From DAONLM01 sp035406685 (lineage in GTDB: Bacteria > Spirochaetota > GWE2-31-10 > MWDO01), in assembly GCA_035406685.1 (NCBI GenBank), contig DAONLM010000058.1, positions 1 to 14,592 of the forward strand: DNA of 14,592 bases. The letters run 5' to 3'. Shown in pieces: positions 8,301 to 14,592 of the stretch (position 1 is its first letter; every line of letters starts with the position of its first letter). The notes under the pieces were generated by a model. That model saw nothing but the letters and a program-made list of their open reading frames with translations. It did no database searches and was not told where the DNA came from. Both the position numbers and the translations under genes were made by a program.

Positions 8301-8898
8301 ATACAAATATTATATAAAAAAGAATGGTTTTGATAGCATAAAAACAATTGAAAAAAAGGCAGAAGAGATTAAAAAACAAAAAAATAGTTTCTTTGAATTT
8401 AAATTTCAGACTTATGGAATTATGGTTAAACATAAAATAAATTTATCCAGTGATAATAAAAAATGGGCAATTGTTACAATAGAAGATTTTAAAAGTTCAA
8501 AAGATTTTTATATTTTTAATAACAAATTTGAACAATTAAAAGATAAATTGCAAAACAATAAACCAATAATTATAAAGGGGGTATGCAAGATGAAAAAAGA
8601 GGATGGTTTCTCTTACGTGATAGAAGAAATTCTTGATCTTCAAAAAGAGAAGGAAAAAGAGACATCAGAATACCATATCTATCTAAAAAATGTTGAAGCA
8701 AAAGTAGATGAATTAACAGCATTCAAATTTGATCTATTAAATCTAAATGGTAGTTTGCCTCTCTATTTCCATATTAAAGAAGAGAATGGTCAAGAGACAA
8801 TTATTAAATCTGATACTATTTTTGCACCAAACGATCAGGAGTTATCTTTAGCATTCGTAGAAAAGTATAAGTTTATCGAAAAAATAAAGATATTATAG
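5338..8898 (+). CDS. dnaE: DNA polymerase III subunit alpha
   Basis: At 1186 residues this is a full-length DnaE-type C-family polymerase that copies the chromosome with the beta clamp. The N-terminal PHP domain keeps its metal ligands: H8-x-H10-N-H12, D48-H49-G, E74, H93, C139/C143 and D211-x-H213. It is therefore more likely metal-bound than the degenerate E. coli PHP. The palm has G-P-G-R-G-S-G-A-G, the catalytic D404-I-D406 within P-D-F-D-I-D-F, and D559 in V-K-M-D-F-L-G-L. R-P-G-P-M and V-Y-Q-E-Q-V-M follow. Q942-I-S-L-F946 matches the internal beta-clamp-binding consensus, and residues about 1015-1105 fit an OB fold. A Lys/Glu-rich segment at about 723-752 is an insertion relative to E. 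coli DnaE. The start is the ATG in the ATGA overlap with the upstream hydrolase, preceded by GAGGAG. Confidence 0.97.
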   Translation: MSNYNFVHLHNHTEYSILDGMISLNIKREKNLIKKAKEYGMNAVAITDHGNMYGVIEFYKACKEYKIKPIIGVEFYIASGSRFDKNSQKDNSHILLIAKNLKGYNNLIKLSSLAFLEGFYYNPRIDRELLEKYNEGLICLSACLSGEIPKLILQDKIEEAEKLALYYQELFGKDSFFLEMQIHGIKEEKIVAKSLYAMSKKLKIPLVATNDCHYLEKEDAEAHDVLLCIGTKKKLSDSNRMKLKGDSFYFKSEEEMAKIFSEIPKALSNTQIIAEMCDLKIDLPGPVLPDFKVPENKSKEEYLKELAINGLKERYGEINKELMERLESELTTINKMGFAGYFLIVADFVNFAKKNNIWVGPGRGSGAGSLVAYSLGITNLDPLPYDLLFERFLHEYRYTMPDFDIDFCQERREEVINYVINKYSKEKVSQIVTFSKMKPKAVIKDVGRALDIPFSRVNEISKLIPDKIKSFKSMIEESPELKEIAQNGSEIEKKLLEISEKLEGITRHTSVHAAGIVIGKEEITNYVPLQIVKEKKSEDIITTQIDGRFLEDCGLVKMDFLGLITLTVMRNCVELLAKRGISLDINKIPLDDQEVFGVFAKGDTDGIFQFESPGMKKYLKKLKPTCLQDLIAMNALYRPGPMKYIDNYIARKHLKESVEYDHPLIEPILKETYGIIVYQEQVMKIAQVLAGYDLGSADMLRRAMGKKKREEMEVHKKIFVYGNKDEIEKIKQENLLLKEKGEKEKKIPKEIKGAINNGVDEATAKKIFEKMEEFADYGFNKSHAAAYSYLAYQTAYLKKYYPVEFMASLINSEIGKPDKLLDYLTILNNMNIKLLPPDINKSFMRFTVEDGAIRYGLTGIKGVGDAAAFSIVNARNDKNQFVDFFDFLVSVDLRVVNKAVLEILIKIGAFDSLNHSRKDLLDNLDTYIEEAQELQRDKNSGQISLFDNIEISKNDKNKKESPDFTFEEKLKMERDIAGIYFSGHPLDPYKYYIKKNGFDSIKTIEKKAEEIKKQKNSFFEFKFQTYGIMVKHKINLSSDNKKWAIVTIEDFKSSKDFYIFNNKFEQLKDKLQNNKPIIIKGVCKMKKEDGFSYVIEEILDLQKEKEKETSEYHIYLKNVEAKVDELTAFKFDLLNLNGSLPLYFHIKEENGQETIIKSDTIFAPNDQELSLAFVEKYKFIEKIKIL

Positions 8899-8903
8899 TT
8901 AGA

Positions 8904-11513
8904 TTATTTATATCCTATTGATATTAAAATTTCTTTTAATTTTTCCTTTTCTGCCTCTAATATATTTTCTTTTAATATATATTCATCTGAAAAATTATCT
9001 ACTCTATATTTTGATAATAGAAAACTTCTATCATCTGGGTTTTCTATTTTATTAAGAATTAACCTCTCAAATTTTTCGATTTTCATTTTTTCTGGAATAT
9101 TTACTTTAATCTTTTTCTCAATTTTTATCTCTTTTTTTTCTTCTTTTTGCTTAATTAATTTAAATTCCTTCTTTTTTGCCTCCTTTTCAATCTTTTTTAA
9201 CATAGAATTCTCAACATTTTTTGACTCATTTTTCTTATTTCTTTTCTCTTCTTTTTCCCTTAATTTCTTTTCTCGTTTCTCTCTTTTTTTATTTAATTTC
9301 TCCTGCTTTAATAATGCCTTCTGCTCCTTTGTTACTACCTTTATATCTCTTATAATCTCCTTTTCACCTTTTGTTTGCAATTTAAATGCGACAACTAAAT
9401 TTCTCATCTTCTGAACTTCCATTGAGAGTTGATTTCTTGTTCTACCCAGAGCCTCTATTGATTTAAGATTCTTATTTGCCTCATCAGAAAAAGAACTTAT
9501 GATATCCATTATTATCTGACTTCCTTTACTCTCCTCCTCTGCTGCTGTATATATTTGATTTACAATATTTGTTATATCCTCAATACTCTGATTAATCTTA
9601 TTCAATGCATCAATTACTTCCCCTGTTTTATCTACACCAGCCTTGATTCTTTTCTCATTCATCTTTATTAATATACCTATCTCATTTGCCGCATCATTAA
9701 CCTGTAAAGCAAGTTTTCTTATCTCATTTGCAACAACATTAAATCCTTTACCTGCTTCACCTGCTCTACTTGCCTCAATTGCTGCATTTAAAGAGAGTAA
9801 CCTTGTCTTTTCAGAAATTCCATTAATCAACTCTGTTATAAAATTTATTTCATTACTTGTATCAGCAATCTTTTTTATCTCTTCAATCATTTCGTTTATA
9901 ATACTATTAGAATTTTCTGCCTGTTCTTTTGCATGCTCTGTTAATTTTAAAGACTCTTTGACATTCTGAGCAACCTGTTTTATAGATTGATTTAACTCTT
10001 CAAAAATTGCAGAGCTTTCAGAAATCGAAGCCGCCTGTTTTTTTATTGTTGCATCAAAATTTGTAATTACTGTATCGAGTGTCCCTTGATATCCTACAAG
10101 ATTATTGGAAGATTTTTGAATATTTGATAAAACTTCATTAATCGTATTTAACATTCTTTTAAAATTCTTATAAAGATGCCCTATCTCATCTTTTGATTCT
10201 GAAACTATATCAACATCTAAATACCCTTGACTTACCTTATTGGTTGCATAGTCAAGAGTTATTAATGGATATGCAAGTGAATTACTTACTATTATAGAAA
10301 TAATTATAATAACTATTACAAAAAGAAGTGCTATTATAACTATTTGTAATATTATTCTATAAATTGGTCTATAAATAAGATCTTTTGGATAAAAATAGAC
10401 TATTTTTATACCACATTGCATATCGCTAAAAGCATTTGTATCAATTATAAAACCCAAATATTGATTATGATATTTTTTTTCAACCTCTTCGTCATTTATC
10501 AATTCTTTTCTTACTTCTTTATAAGAAAAATCAAAATAGGTGGAAGTATCACTCACATTAAATTTCCATTTTCCTTCAGCTTCTCCATTTAAAAGATCCT
10601 GAATCATAGGACTATTAAGAATAGAAGGATCTGCATTGATCAATTCGGTATAAATATCCTTTTCTGGGTCATTATCATATTCTGGTTCAATTGTCTTTCC
10701 TCCCCAGTTTGAATACATTACATCATTTTTATAATCAAGAATATAGATTGTTCCCTGATTAATACCTGATATATTTTTAATAGTATTGGGAATAAATCCT
10801 TTGTCTCCTTCGTTACTAAGAAGAACAACTACAAAAACATTAAAATCTGGTGGATTTGGACAGCTATTTTCATTTATTACTGGCCATAAAAAGGCAGTCC
10901 ATTTCTCGTATTCCTGCCGAAATGTCTCTTTTGCCAATCTTCCCATTCTAACTCTTGCTGCCATAAGTGTCCCACTTTCATTAAATTGCTTTTTTACTTC
11001 TTCTACTGCATCAAGAAATAAAGGATCACTTTCCATAAAAATTCCATAATCTGGACGAAGATTCATTCCACCACCTTCCCATTTAGTGTACGGTGTATCA
11101 GATTTGGGAGAATATAAATTTTTATTTACAATGACACTTACCCCTGGTATATTTAATGTTATTGCTATATTTCTTAAACCAGTAGTCTGGCCTGGTAGTC
11201 CTACAACAATATCATCAACATTTTTTTCTTCTATGCCGTCCCTAAATTTTTTTCTATAAATGTTACTTTTTATCTCATCAGATTCTACAAGTGAAGGTAT
11301 TTTATTAGCATAATTCTGGTATTCATTATTTATACTTGTGGCAACCTGAAATAAGAGTGTCTGGTTTATATTAATTTTTTCTTTTTCAAGAGTTTTAATT
11401 ATACGATCACTTATAAACCATGCTGTAATAGTCAATGGTATGATTGCAATTGGGAGTATTATAAGTATCAATCTCCATTTTAATTTAAGAGTTCTCTTTT
11501 TTATTAAAGGCAT
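8904..11513 (-). CDS. Methyl-accepting chemotaxis protein with a long charged C-terminal tail
   Basis: This 869-residue transmembrane receptor senses an external cue and controls the CheA kinase. Membrane helix 1 is at about 14-34, a large extracytoplasmic sensor at 35-385 (Cache-like fold possible but not proven), and membrane helix 2 at about 386-410. A HAMP domain covers about 411-465, with P416 and D442-E-I-G. The signalling coiled-coil hairpin is at about 485-712, with its tip at E568-K-T-R-L-L-S-L-N-A-A-I-E580 and R583-A-G-E-A-G-K-G-F. The segment 715-869 is unusual: 715-815 is almost all Lys, Glu, Arg, and about 816-869 looks like a small folded helical piece. No C-terminal CheR/CheB-binding pentapeptide is seen. 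AGGA precedes the ATG by about 9 nt. It lies 65 bp downstream of fetB and ends 5 nt from the convergent dnaE stop. Confidence 0.95.
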   Translation of the reverse strand: MPLIKKRTLKLKWRLILIILPIAIIPLTITAWFISDRIIKTLEKEKININQTLLFQVATSINNEYQNYANKIPSLVESDEIKSNIYRKKFRDGIEEKNVDDIVVGLPGQTTGLRNIAITLNIPGVSVIVNKNLYSPKSDTPYTKWEGGGMNLRPDYGIFMESDPLFLDAVEEVKKQFNESGTLMAARVRMGRLAKETFRQEYEKWTAFLWPVINENSCPNPPDFNVFVVVLLSNEGDKGFIPNTIKNISGINQGTIYILDYKNDVMYSNWGGKTIEPEYDNDPEKDIYTELINADPSILNSPMIQDLLNGEAEGKWKFNVSDTSTYFDFSYKEVRKELINDEEVEKKYHNQYLGFIIDTNAFSDMQCGIKIVYFYPKDLIYRPIYRIILQIVIIALLFVIVIIIISIIVSNSLAYPLITLDYATNKVSQGYLDVDIVSESKDEIGHLYKNFKRMLNTINEVLSNIQKSSNNLVGYQGTLDTVITNFDATIKKQAASISESSAIFEELNQSIKQVAQNVKESLKLTEHAKEQAENSNSIINEMIEEIKKIADTSNEINFITELINGISEKTRLLSLNAAIEASRAGEAGKGFNVVANEIRKLALQVNDAANEIGILIKMNEKRIKAGVDKTGEVIDALNKINQSIEDITNIVNQIYTAAEEESKGSQIIMDIISSFSDEANKNLKSIEALGRTRNQLSMEVQKMRNLVVAFKLQTKGEKEIIRDIKVVTKEQKALLKQEKLNKKREKREKKLREKEEKRNKKNESKNVENSMLKKIEKEAKKKEFKLIKQKEEKKEIKIEKKIKVNIPEKMKIEKFERLILNKIENPDDRSFLLSKYRVDNFSDEYILKENILEAEKEKLKEILISIGYK

Positions 11514-11578
11514 TAAAGATAGTCCTGATTTTAAATTTATATAAAAATTATCGTAATAAAAATAATATTTATTAACAT

Positions 11579-12358
11579 TTATTTTTCTATTATAATGCCA
11601 TTTTTAGATATAAGCATTTTTCTTGAAAACAAAAGAATCAGTAAAGAAGAAATAGAATTTACCGTAAAAATGGCAATCATTATCATTATTTGATATTTTA
11701 TAGCAACCAATGGAGTAGAACCACCAAGTATCTGGCCAGTCATCATCCCGGGTAATGAGACTATTCCAACGGTAGTCATTGTTGCTATTGTTGGTAAAAG
11801 GGAGGCTTTGTATGATTCTACTATAAACTTATGACTGGCTTCCTCTATTGTTGCACCCAAAGAAAGATATGAATAATACTCTTTTTTGTTATTAAGAATA
11901 GTCTTGTAAAATCTCTCTATTGCTAATGAATTCGCATTCATACTATTGCCAGTAAGCATGCCGGCAAGAGGAATTAAATATTTTGCATCCCAGAAAGGTT
12001 TTGGTTTAATAATAACAATAAGTATTAATCCTAAAATTATAGTAACCCCTATGAATATTGAAAGATAATTAATAAATAAGAATCCCTTTATATTTATTTT
12101 TGTTCGTTTAATCACATTATAATCTGCTACAAAAATCATAAGCAAAAACCATATAGTTGTGAGCCATAAAAAATTCAATTTAAAAAGATACTGAAGTAAA
12201 AAACCTATTACAACAAGTTGAATAGTCATTCTTAAAATGGCTATTATAAATTCTTTAAATATATTTATCTTATTTATTATAAATAAAATTATAGGAAATG
12301 CTAACATTAAAAATACAGTTATCATTGAAATTAAAGAGATATCAATTACACCATTCAT
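11579..12358 (-). CDS. fetB: ABC-type iron/metal exporter permease, UPF0014 family (FetB/YbbM-like)
   Basis: The 259-residue integral membrane protein has several hydrophobic helices (about 7-29, 35-59, 63-80, 95-118, 125-140, 190-210 and 222-246). It carries the UPF0014 hallmarks: A-G-M-L-x-G-N-S-M-N (132-141), the amphipathic S-L-G-A-T-x-E-E-A segment (166-174) and S-L-P-G-M-M-T-G-Q-I-L-G-G (201-213). The E. coli FetAB relative exports iron and protects against oxidative stress; that the substrate here is iron follows only from homology. Its start codon overlaps the fetA stop by 4 nt, so the two are translationally coupled. The length is typical of the family. Confidence 0.93.
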   Translation of the reverse strand: MNGVIDISLISMITVFLMLAFPIILFIINKINIFKEFIIAILRMTIQLVVIGFLLQYLFKLNFLWLTTIWFLLMIFVADYNVIKRTKINIKGFLFINYLSIFIGVTIILGLILIVIIKPKPFWDAKYLIPLAGMLTGNSMNANSLAIERFYKTILNNKKEYYSYLSLGATIEEASHKFIVESYKASLLPTIATMTTVGIVSLPGMMTGQILGGSTPLVAIKYQIMIMIAIFTVNSISSLLILLFSRKMLISKNGIIIEK

Positions 12359-13014
12359 AAATCCCTCTTTTGTATATTTATTGTTTTTTTTGCAATTTCT
12401 ATCTCTACATTACAATTTTTTATCCAAGATAAATTATGGCTGACACTTATTATTGTATTGACAAAATTACTTTTTAAAATATTATTTATTACGACTTCTG
12501 TATTCTTCTTATCAAGAGCAGAAGTTGGCTCGTCCAATAATAAAACCTCTGGTTTTAACAAAATTGCTCTTATTAAGGCAAGCCTCTGTTTTTCTCCTCC
12601 TGAGAGACTATCTATCTTTCTATCAAAAGATATATAATCTAACGAAAATAATTTTAATAGGTTAAAAATTTCTTTTTCGTCAATAAGAAAATTTTTATAA
12701 GCAGAAAAATTTTTTATATAATAAAAAAAATCTTTTACAGTAGGTCCATTTAAAAAAGGTTCCTGTTCAACAAAAATAACATTTCTTCTTAATAAGAACA
12801 AATTTTTATTAAAAATATTCTCTCCTTTATACAAAACCTCGCCTTTTTGAGGAAACTCCATTCCATTAAACAATTTTAACAGAGTAGTTTTACCAATTCC
12901 AGAAAGCCCAATTATTACAACCTTATCACCTGGGTATATATTGAGTTGATCAAAACTAAAAAGAATAGAATTATTTTTCTCAACGTAAATTTTATTAAAA
13001 CTAAATAATGACAT
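12355..13014 (-). CDS. fetA: ABC transporter ATP-binding protein (FetA/YbbL-like)
   Basis: This 219-residue ATPase has a complete set of motifs: Walker A G36-L-S-G-I-G-K-T43, Q-loop Q84, signature L137-S-G-G-E141, Walker B V157-L-L-L-D-E162 and the switch His H193. The size fits the short YbbL/FetA type, and the FetB-family permease directly downstream supports that assignment over a generic ATPase. It should form the cytoplasmic nucleotide-binding dimer under FetB. The gene begins 2 nt after the fabH stop codon and shows no good Shine-Dalgarno sequence, so translation probably depends on ribosomes finishing fabH. It overlaps fetB by 4 nt. Confidence 0.93.
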   Translation of the reverse strand: MSLFSFNKIYVEKNNSILFSFDQLNIYPGDKVVIIGLSGIGKTTLLKLFNGMEFPQKGEVLYKGENIFNKNLFLLRRNVIFVEQEPFLNGPTVKDFFYYIKNFSAYKNFLIDEKEIFNLLKLFSLDYISFDRKIDSLSGGEKQRLALIRAILLKPEVLLLDEPTSALDKKNTEVVINNILKSNFVNTIISVSHNLSWIKNCNVEIEIAKKTINIQKRDL

Positions 13015-13016
13015 AG

Positions 13017-14000
13017 TTAAATTTTTATTATAGCTGATCCAAATGTAAGACCTCCCCCAAATGCTGTTAATCCAACCACATTATCTTTTTTTAATTTTCC
13101 ACTCTTAATTGCCTCATCAAGAGCAATAGGAATACTTGCAGCAGAAGTGTTGCCGGTTTTATGAAGATTAACAAAAACCTGATTCTCTTTTAATTTTCCA
13201 TATTCTCTTACCATCTCTATTATTCTTAGATTTGCCTGATGGGGAATTATCATATCAAGATCATTAAAGGTAAGATTTGCCTTATTAAGAGCAAAAGACA
13301 AAGATTCTGTCATTCTCTGGACAGCACTCTTAAAAATAGCCTTCCCGTCCATATAAAGATACTGTTTTTTATAATCAAAGGGACTCATTTTATTAAATGG
13401 CAATCTTGTTGCTCCACCCTCCTTTTTTAATAATTCTGCCTTTGAACCATCAGAACCTATATAAGTTGATAAAATTCCTCTATCTTCTTCAGTCTTAGAA
13501 ATAATAACAGCACCAGCACCGTCCCCAAAAAGGACACAGGTATTTCTATCAGTATAATCCACAATAGAAGAAAGTTTCTCAGATGCTACTAAAAGAACAT
13601 TTTTAGCTTCGCTGGTTTTTATTAAACAATTTGCAATATGAAGTCCATAGATAAAACCAGAACAGGCTGCGGCAAAATCCATTGCCATACAATTTGAGGT
13701 TTGGAGTCTGTCCTGTAATAAACAGGCACAGGATGGAAAAATCATATCTGGGGTAATTGTAGCAAAAAGTATAGCATCAATATCTTCTGGATTGATATTT
13801 GCATCCTCTATTGCTCTTTCACTTGCTTTTTCTGCTATATCAACTGTTGTTTCATTTTCTTTTGCAATATGCCTTTCTTTAATCCCTGTTCTGGTAGTAA
13901 TCCATTCATCACTGGTATCAACCATTTTTTCCAGTTCTTCATTTGTTAAAATTTTTTCTGGTAAATATGAACCTATGCCAGATATTTTTGCTCTAATCAA
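13017..14000 (-). CDS. fabH: 3-oxoacyl-ACP synthase III (beta-ketoacyl-ACP synthase III)
   Basis: FabH condenses acetyl-CoA or another short acyl-CoA with malonyl-ACP to start type II fatty-acid synthesis in the cytoplasm. The 327-residue length is normal. The catalytic triad is intact: C113 in F-A-A-A-C-S-G-F, H254 in I-P-H-Q-A-N and N284 in K-T-G-N-T-S-A-A. The N-terminal S30-D-E-W-I-x-x-R-T-G-I and C-terminal G-F-G-G-type loop (here F314-G-G-G-L) are standard for the family. The start is TTG at 14000-13998, with GAGGG 6 nt upstream and no competing ATG. It is the first gene of a leftward unit with fetA and fetB, and no other fatty-acid genes are adjacent. Confidence 0.96.
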   Translation of the reverse strand: MIRAKISGIGSYLPEKILTNEELEKMVDTSDEWITTRTGIKERHIAKENETTVDIAEKASERAIEDANINPEDIDAILFATITPDMIFPSCACLLQDRLQTSNCMAMDFAAACSGFIYGLHIANCLIKTSEAKNVLLVASEKLSSIVDYTDRNTCVLFGDGAGAVIISKTEEDRGILSTYIGSDGSKAELLKKEGGATRLPFNKMSPFDYKKQYLYMDGKAIFKSAVQRMTESLSFALNKANLTFNDLDMIIPHQANLRIIEMVREYGKLKENQVFVNLHKTGNTSAASIPIALDEAIKSGKLKKDNVVGLTAFGGGLTFGSAIIKI

Positions 14001-14006
14001 TTTTTT

Positions 14007-14012
14007 ACCCTC
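14007..14012 (-). promoter_or_regulatory. Shine-Dalgarno sequence supporting the TTG start of fabH
   Basis: On the minus strand GAGGGT (14012-14007) sits 6 nt before TTG (14000-13998). The encoded M-I-R-A-K-I-x-G-I-G is the normal beginning of FabH, so the TTG start is preferred over a truncated internal ATG. Confidence 0.7.
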
Positions 14013-14029
14013 GTTTACTATTTTTTATT

Positions 14030-14058
14030 TTTATACTTTAAAAAATAGAATTTGTCAA
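14030..14058 (-). promoter_or_regulatory. Sigma70-type promoter of the fabH-fetA-fetB unit
   Basis: On the minus strand a perfect TTGACA (14058-14053) is followed by a 17-bp spacer and TATAAA (14035-14030). The expected start lies near 14023, giving a leader of about 23 nt that contains the GAGGG ribosome site. A run of A/T tracts directly upstream (about 14060-14080) may act as an UP element. Confidence 0.75.
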
Positions 14059-14130
14059 AATAAAAATTTTTTTTAAAAAATATAGAGTGGGATTTTTTAG
14101 GTAATTTTTTTTTAATTTTTTTCTTAAATT

Positions 14131-14174
14131 TTGTAAAGGATTTTCTTATAAATTTTGTGATTAATATATAGAAA
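14131..14174 (+). repeat. Right copy of the 44-bp conserved upstream element
   Basis: This matches the minus strand of 6-49 at 39 of 44 positions, with identical 14-bp (14131-14144) and 17-bp (14150-14166) blocks and a 6-bp block at the end. It lies 25 nt before the ATG of the tandem ribbon-helix-helix-like gene. Internally, AAATTTTGT occurs twice at 14126-14134 and 14150-14158, 24 bp apart; the element starts inside the first of these. A conventional sigma70 promoter is not clear: TTTCTT (14142-14147), a 17-bp spacer and TATATA (14165-14170) is the best fit and its hexamers are not conserved in the other copy. A promoter/operator or conserved leader RNA role is inferred. Confidence 0.75.
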
Positions 14175-14187
14175 TATTTTTTATTAC

Positions 14188-14194
14188 TGGAGGT
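14188..14194 (+). promoter_or_regulatory. Strong Shine-Dalgarno sequence of the tandem RHH-like gene
   Basis: TGGAGGT at 14188-14194 lies 4 nt before the ATG at 14199. It is one of the best ribosome sites in the window and fixes the start. Confidence 0.8.
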
Positions 14195-14198
14195 AAAA

Positions 14199-14592
14199 AT
14201 GTTACAATTTGATTTTGTTATTGATGATAATTTATTTAGTAATATTAAAATCTTAAAAGAAAAAAATAATAAGGGATTTTCAGAGATAATAAGAGAGGTA
14301 ATAAATACAATGTTACCTTTTTTGAAAAAGAAACATTTAACAGAGGAAAGAAGAAAAAGAGACTATCCTTCTGTAAATGCAACAAAGAAAGTAAGGGTAT
14401 TTCTTGAAGAAAGAATTTATAACGAACTAAAACAGATACACGATACACTAAATACTTTTAGTATCACTGTATTGGTAAGAGAAATATTGAAATTATATTT
14501 TGATCTTATAGAAAAGTATGAGTTTGATGGGTTTGAAGAAAAGAGGCTTGAGAAAGTGAAGAATAAGATAGAGGATATGAGGGCAAGAAAGG
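14199..14592 (+). CDS. Protein with two tandem ribbon-helix-helix-like modules (partial, cut by window end)
   Basis: 131 codons are visible and the frame is open at the right edge. Residues 3-42 and 64-104 have the same layout: a short beta-like strand (F-D-F-V-I / V-R-V-F-L), an acidic turn, a first helix ending in an Asn-rich loop, and a second helix with S/T-x-x-x-R-E-[VI]-[IL]. S28-E-I-I-R-E-V-I matches the common MetJ/Arc/CopG-type helix-B signature, and the second copy has T90-V-L-V-R-E-I-L. A basic linker (43-63) separates them and a charged, probably helical tail follows (105-131+). I infer a DNA-binding protein in which one chain supplies both RHH halves. It is divergent from fabH, with a conserved 44-bp element upstream. 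No specific family name is recognised. Confidence 0.65.
   Translation, partial: MLQFDFVIDDNLFSNIKILKEKNNKGFSEIIREVINTMLPFLKKKHLTEERRKRDYPSVNATKKVRVFLEERIYNELKQIHDTLNTFSITVLVREILKLYFDLIEKYEFDGFEEKRLEKVKNKIEDMRARK

Noticed and set aside
9643..9969. 108-residue plus-strand open frame inside the MCP gene
   Set aside because: It lies antisense to the conserved signalling hairpin, has no Shine-Dalgarno sequence, and its composition is that of a complement of a helical coding region.
11589..11594. TATAAT on the minus strand as the -10 of a separate MCP promoter
   Set aside because: No acceptable -35 hexamer lies 16-18 bp upstream, and such hexamers are frequent in this AT-rich DNA; read-through from fetB or a non-sigma70 promoter remains possible.
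12237..12443. 68-residue plus-strand open frame over the fetA/fetB junction
   Set aside because: It is antisense to two well-supported genes; the hydrophobic sequence mirrors the permease and no ribosome site is present.
6..14174. The inverted 44-bp copies as terminal inverted repeats of one 14-kb mobile element
   Set aside because: No transposase, integrase or target-site duplication is visible, the interior holds core genes such as dnaE and fabH, and the right copy sits neatly upstream of a gene start.
14245..14448. 67-residue minus-strand open frame inside the tandem RHH-like gene
   Set aside because: The plus-strand frame is open from a strong ribosome site to the window end and has domain structure; the minus frame has neither.

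Overview
This is a strongly AT-rich bacterial chromosomal window with ten protein-coding genes, one of them cut by the right edge. I see no RNA genes, insertion sequences or CRISPR array. The envelope and signalling genes (lipoprotein-like signal, large-sensor chemotaxis receptor, PilZ protein, secreted CAP-domain protein) suggest a motile, low-GC bacterium with c-di-GMP signalling. A spirochaete would fit, but that is an inference from general gene style, not proof.

Left region (1-4211, + strand): a 473-bp AT-rich leader carries a 44-bp element that recurs, inverted, at the right end of the window. Three + strand genes follow: a degenerate receiver-PilZ protein, a secreted protein with two LecA(PA-IL)-like repeats plus a CAP/SCP domain, and a putative lipoprotein with an SH3-like and helical-repeat architecture.

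Middle region (4212-8898, + strand): a well-formed promoter (TATAAT, 17-bp spacer) precedes a metallo-beta-lactamase-fold hydrolase that starts with TTG. Its stop codon overlaps by 4 nt the start of dnaE, the replicative DNA polymerase III alpha subunit. The two are probably co-transcribed and translationally coupled.

Right region (8904-14000, - strand): reading leftward from a good promoter at 14058-14030, fabH (TTG start), fetA and fetB are packed with a 2-nt gap and a 4-nt overlap. After a 65-bp gap comes a methyl-accepting chemotaxis protein with an unusual Lys/Glu-rich C-terminal tail of about 155 residues. It ends 5 nt from the convergent dnaE stop. fabH starts fatty-acid synthesis; fetAB is an ABC-type metal (iron) exporter of the UPF0014 family.

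Right edge (14001-14592): an intergenic region divergent from fabH holds the second copy of the 44-bp element. It lies 25 nt upstream of a gene that appears to encode two tandem ribbon-helix-helix modules. Because the left copy points out of the window, a sibling gene probably begins about 20 nt beyond the left edge. This conserved leader plus duplicated RHH protein is the most interesting candidate for an undescribed gene family or regulatory system here.
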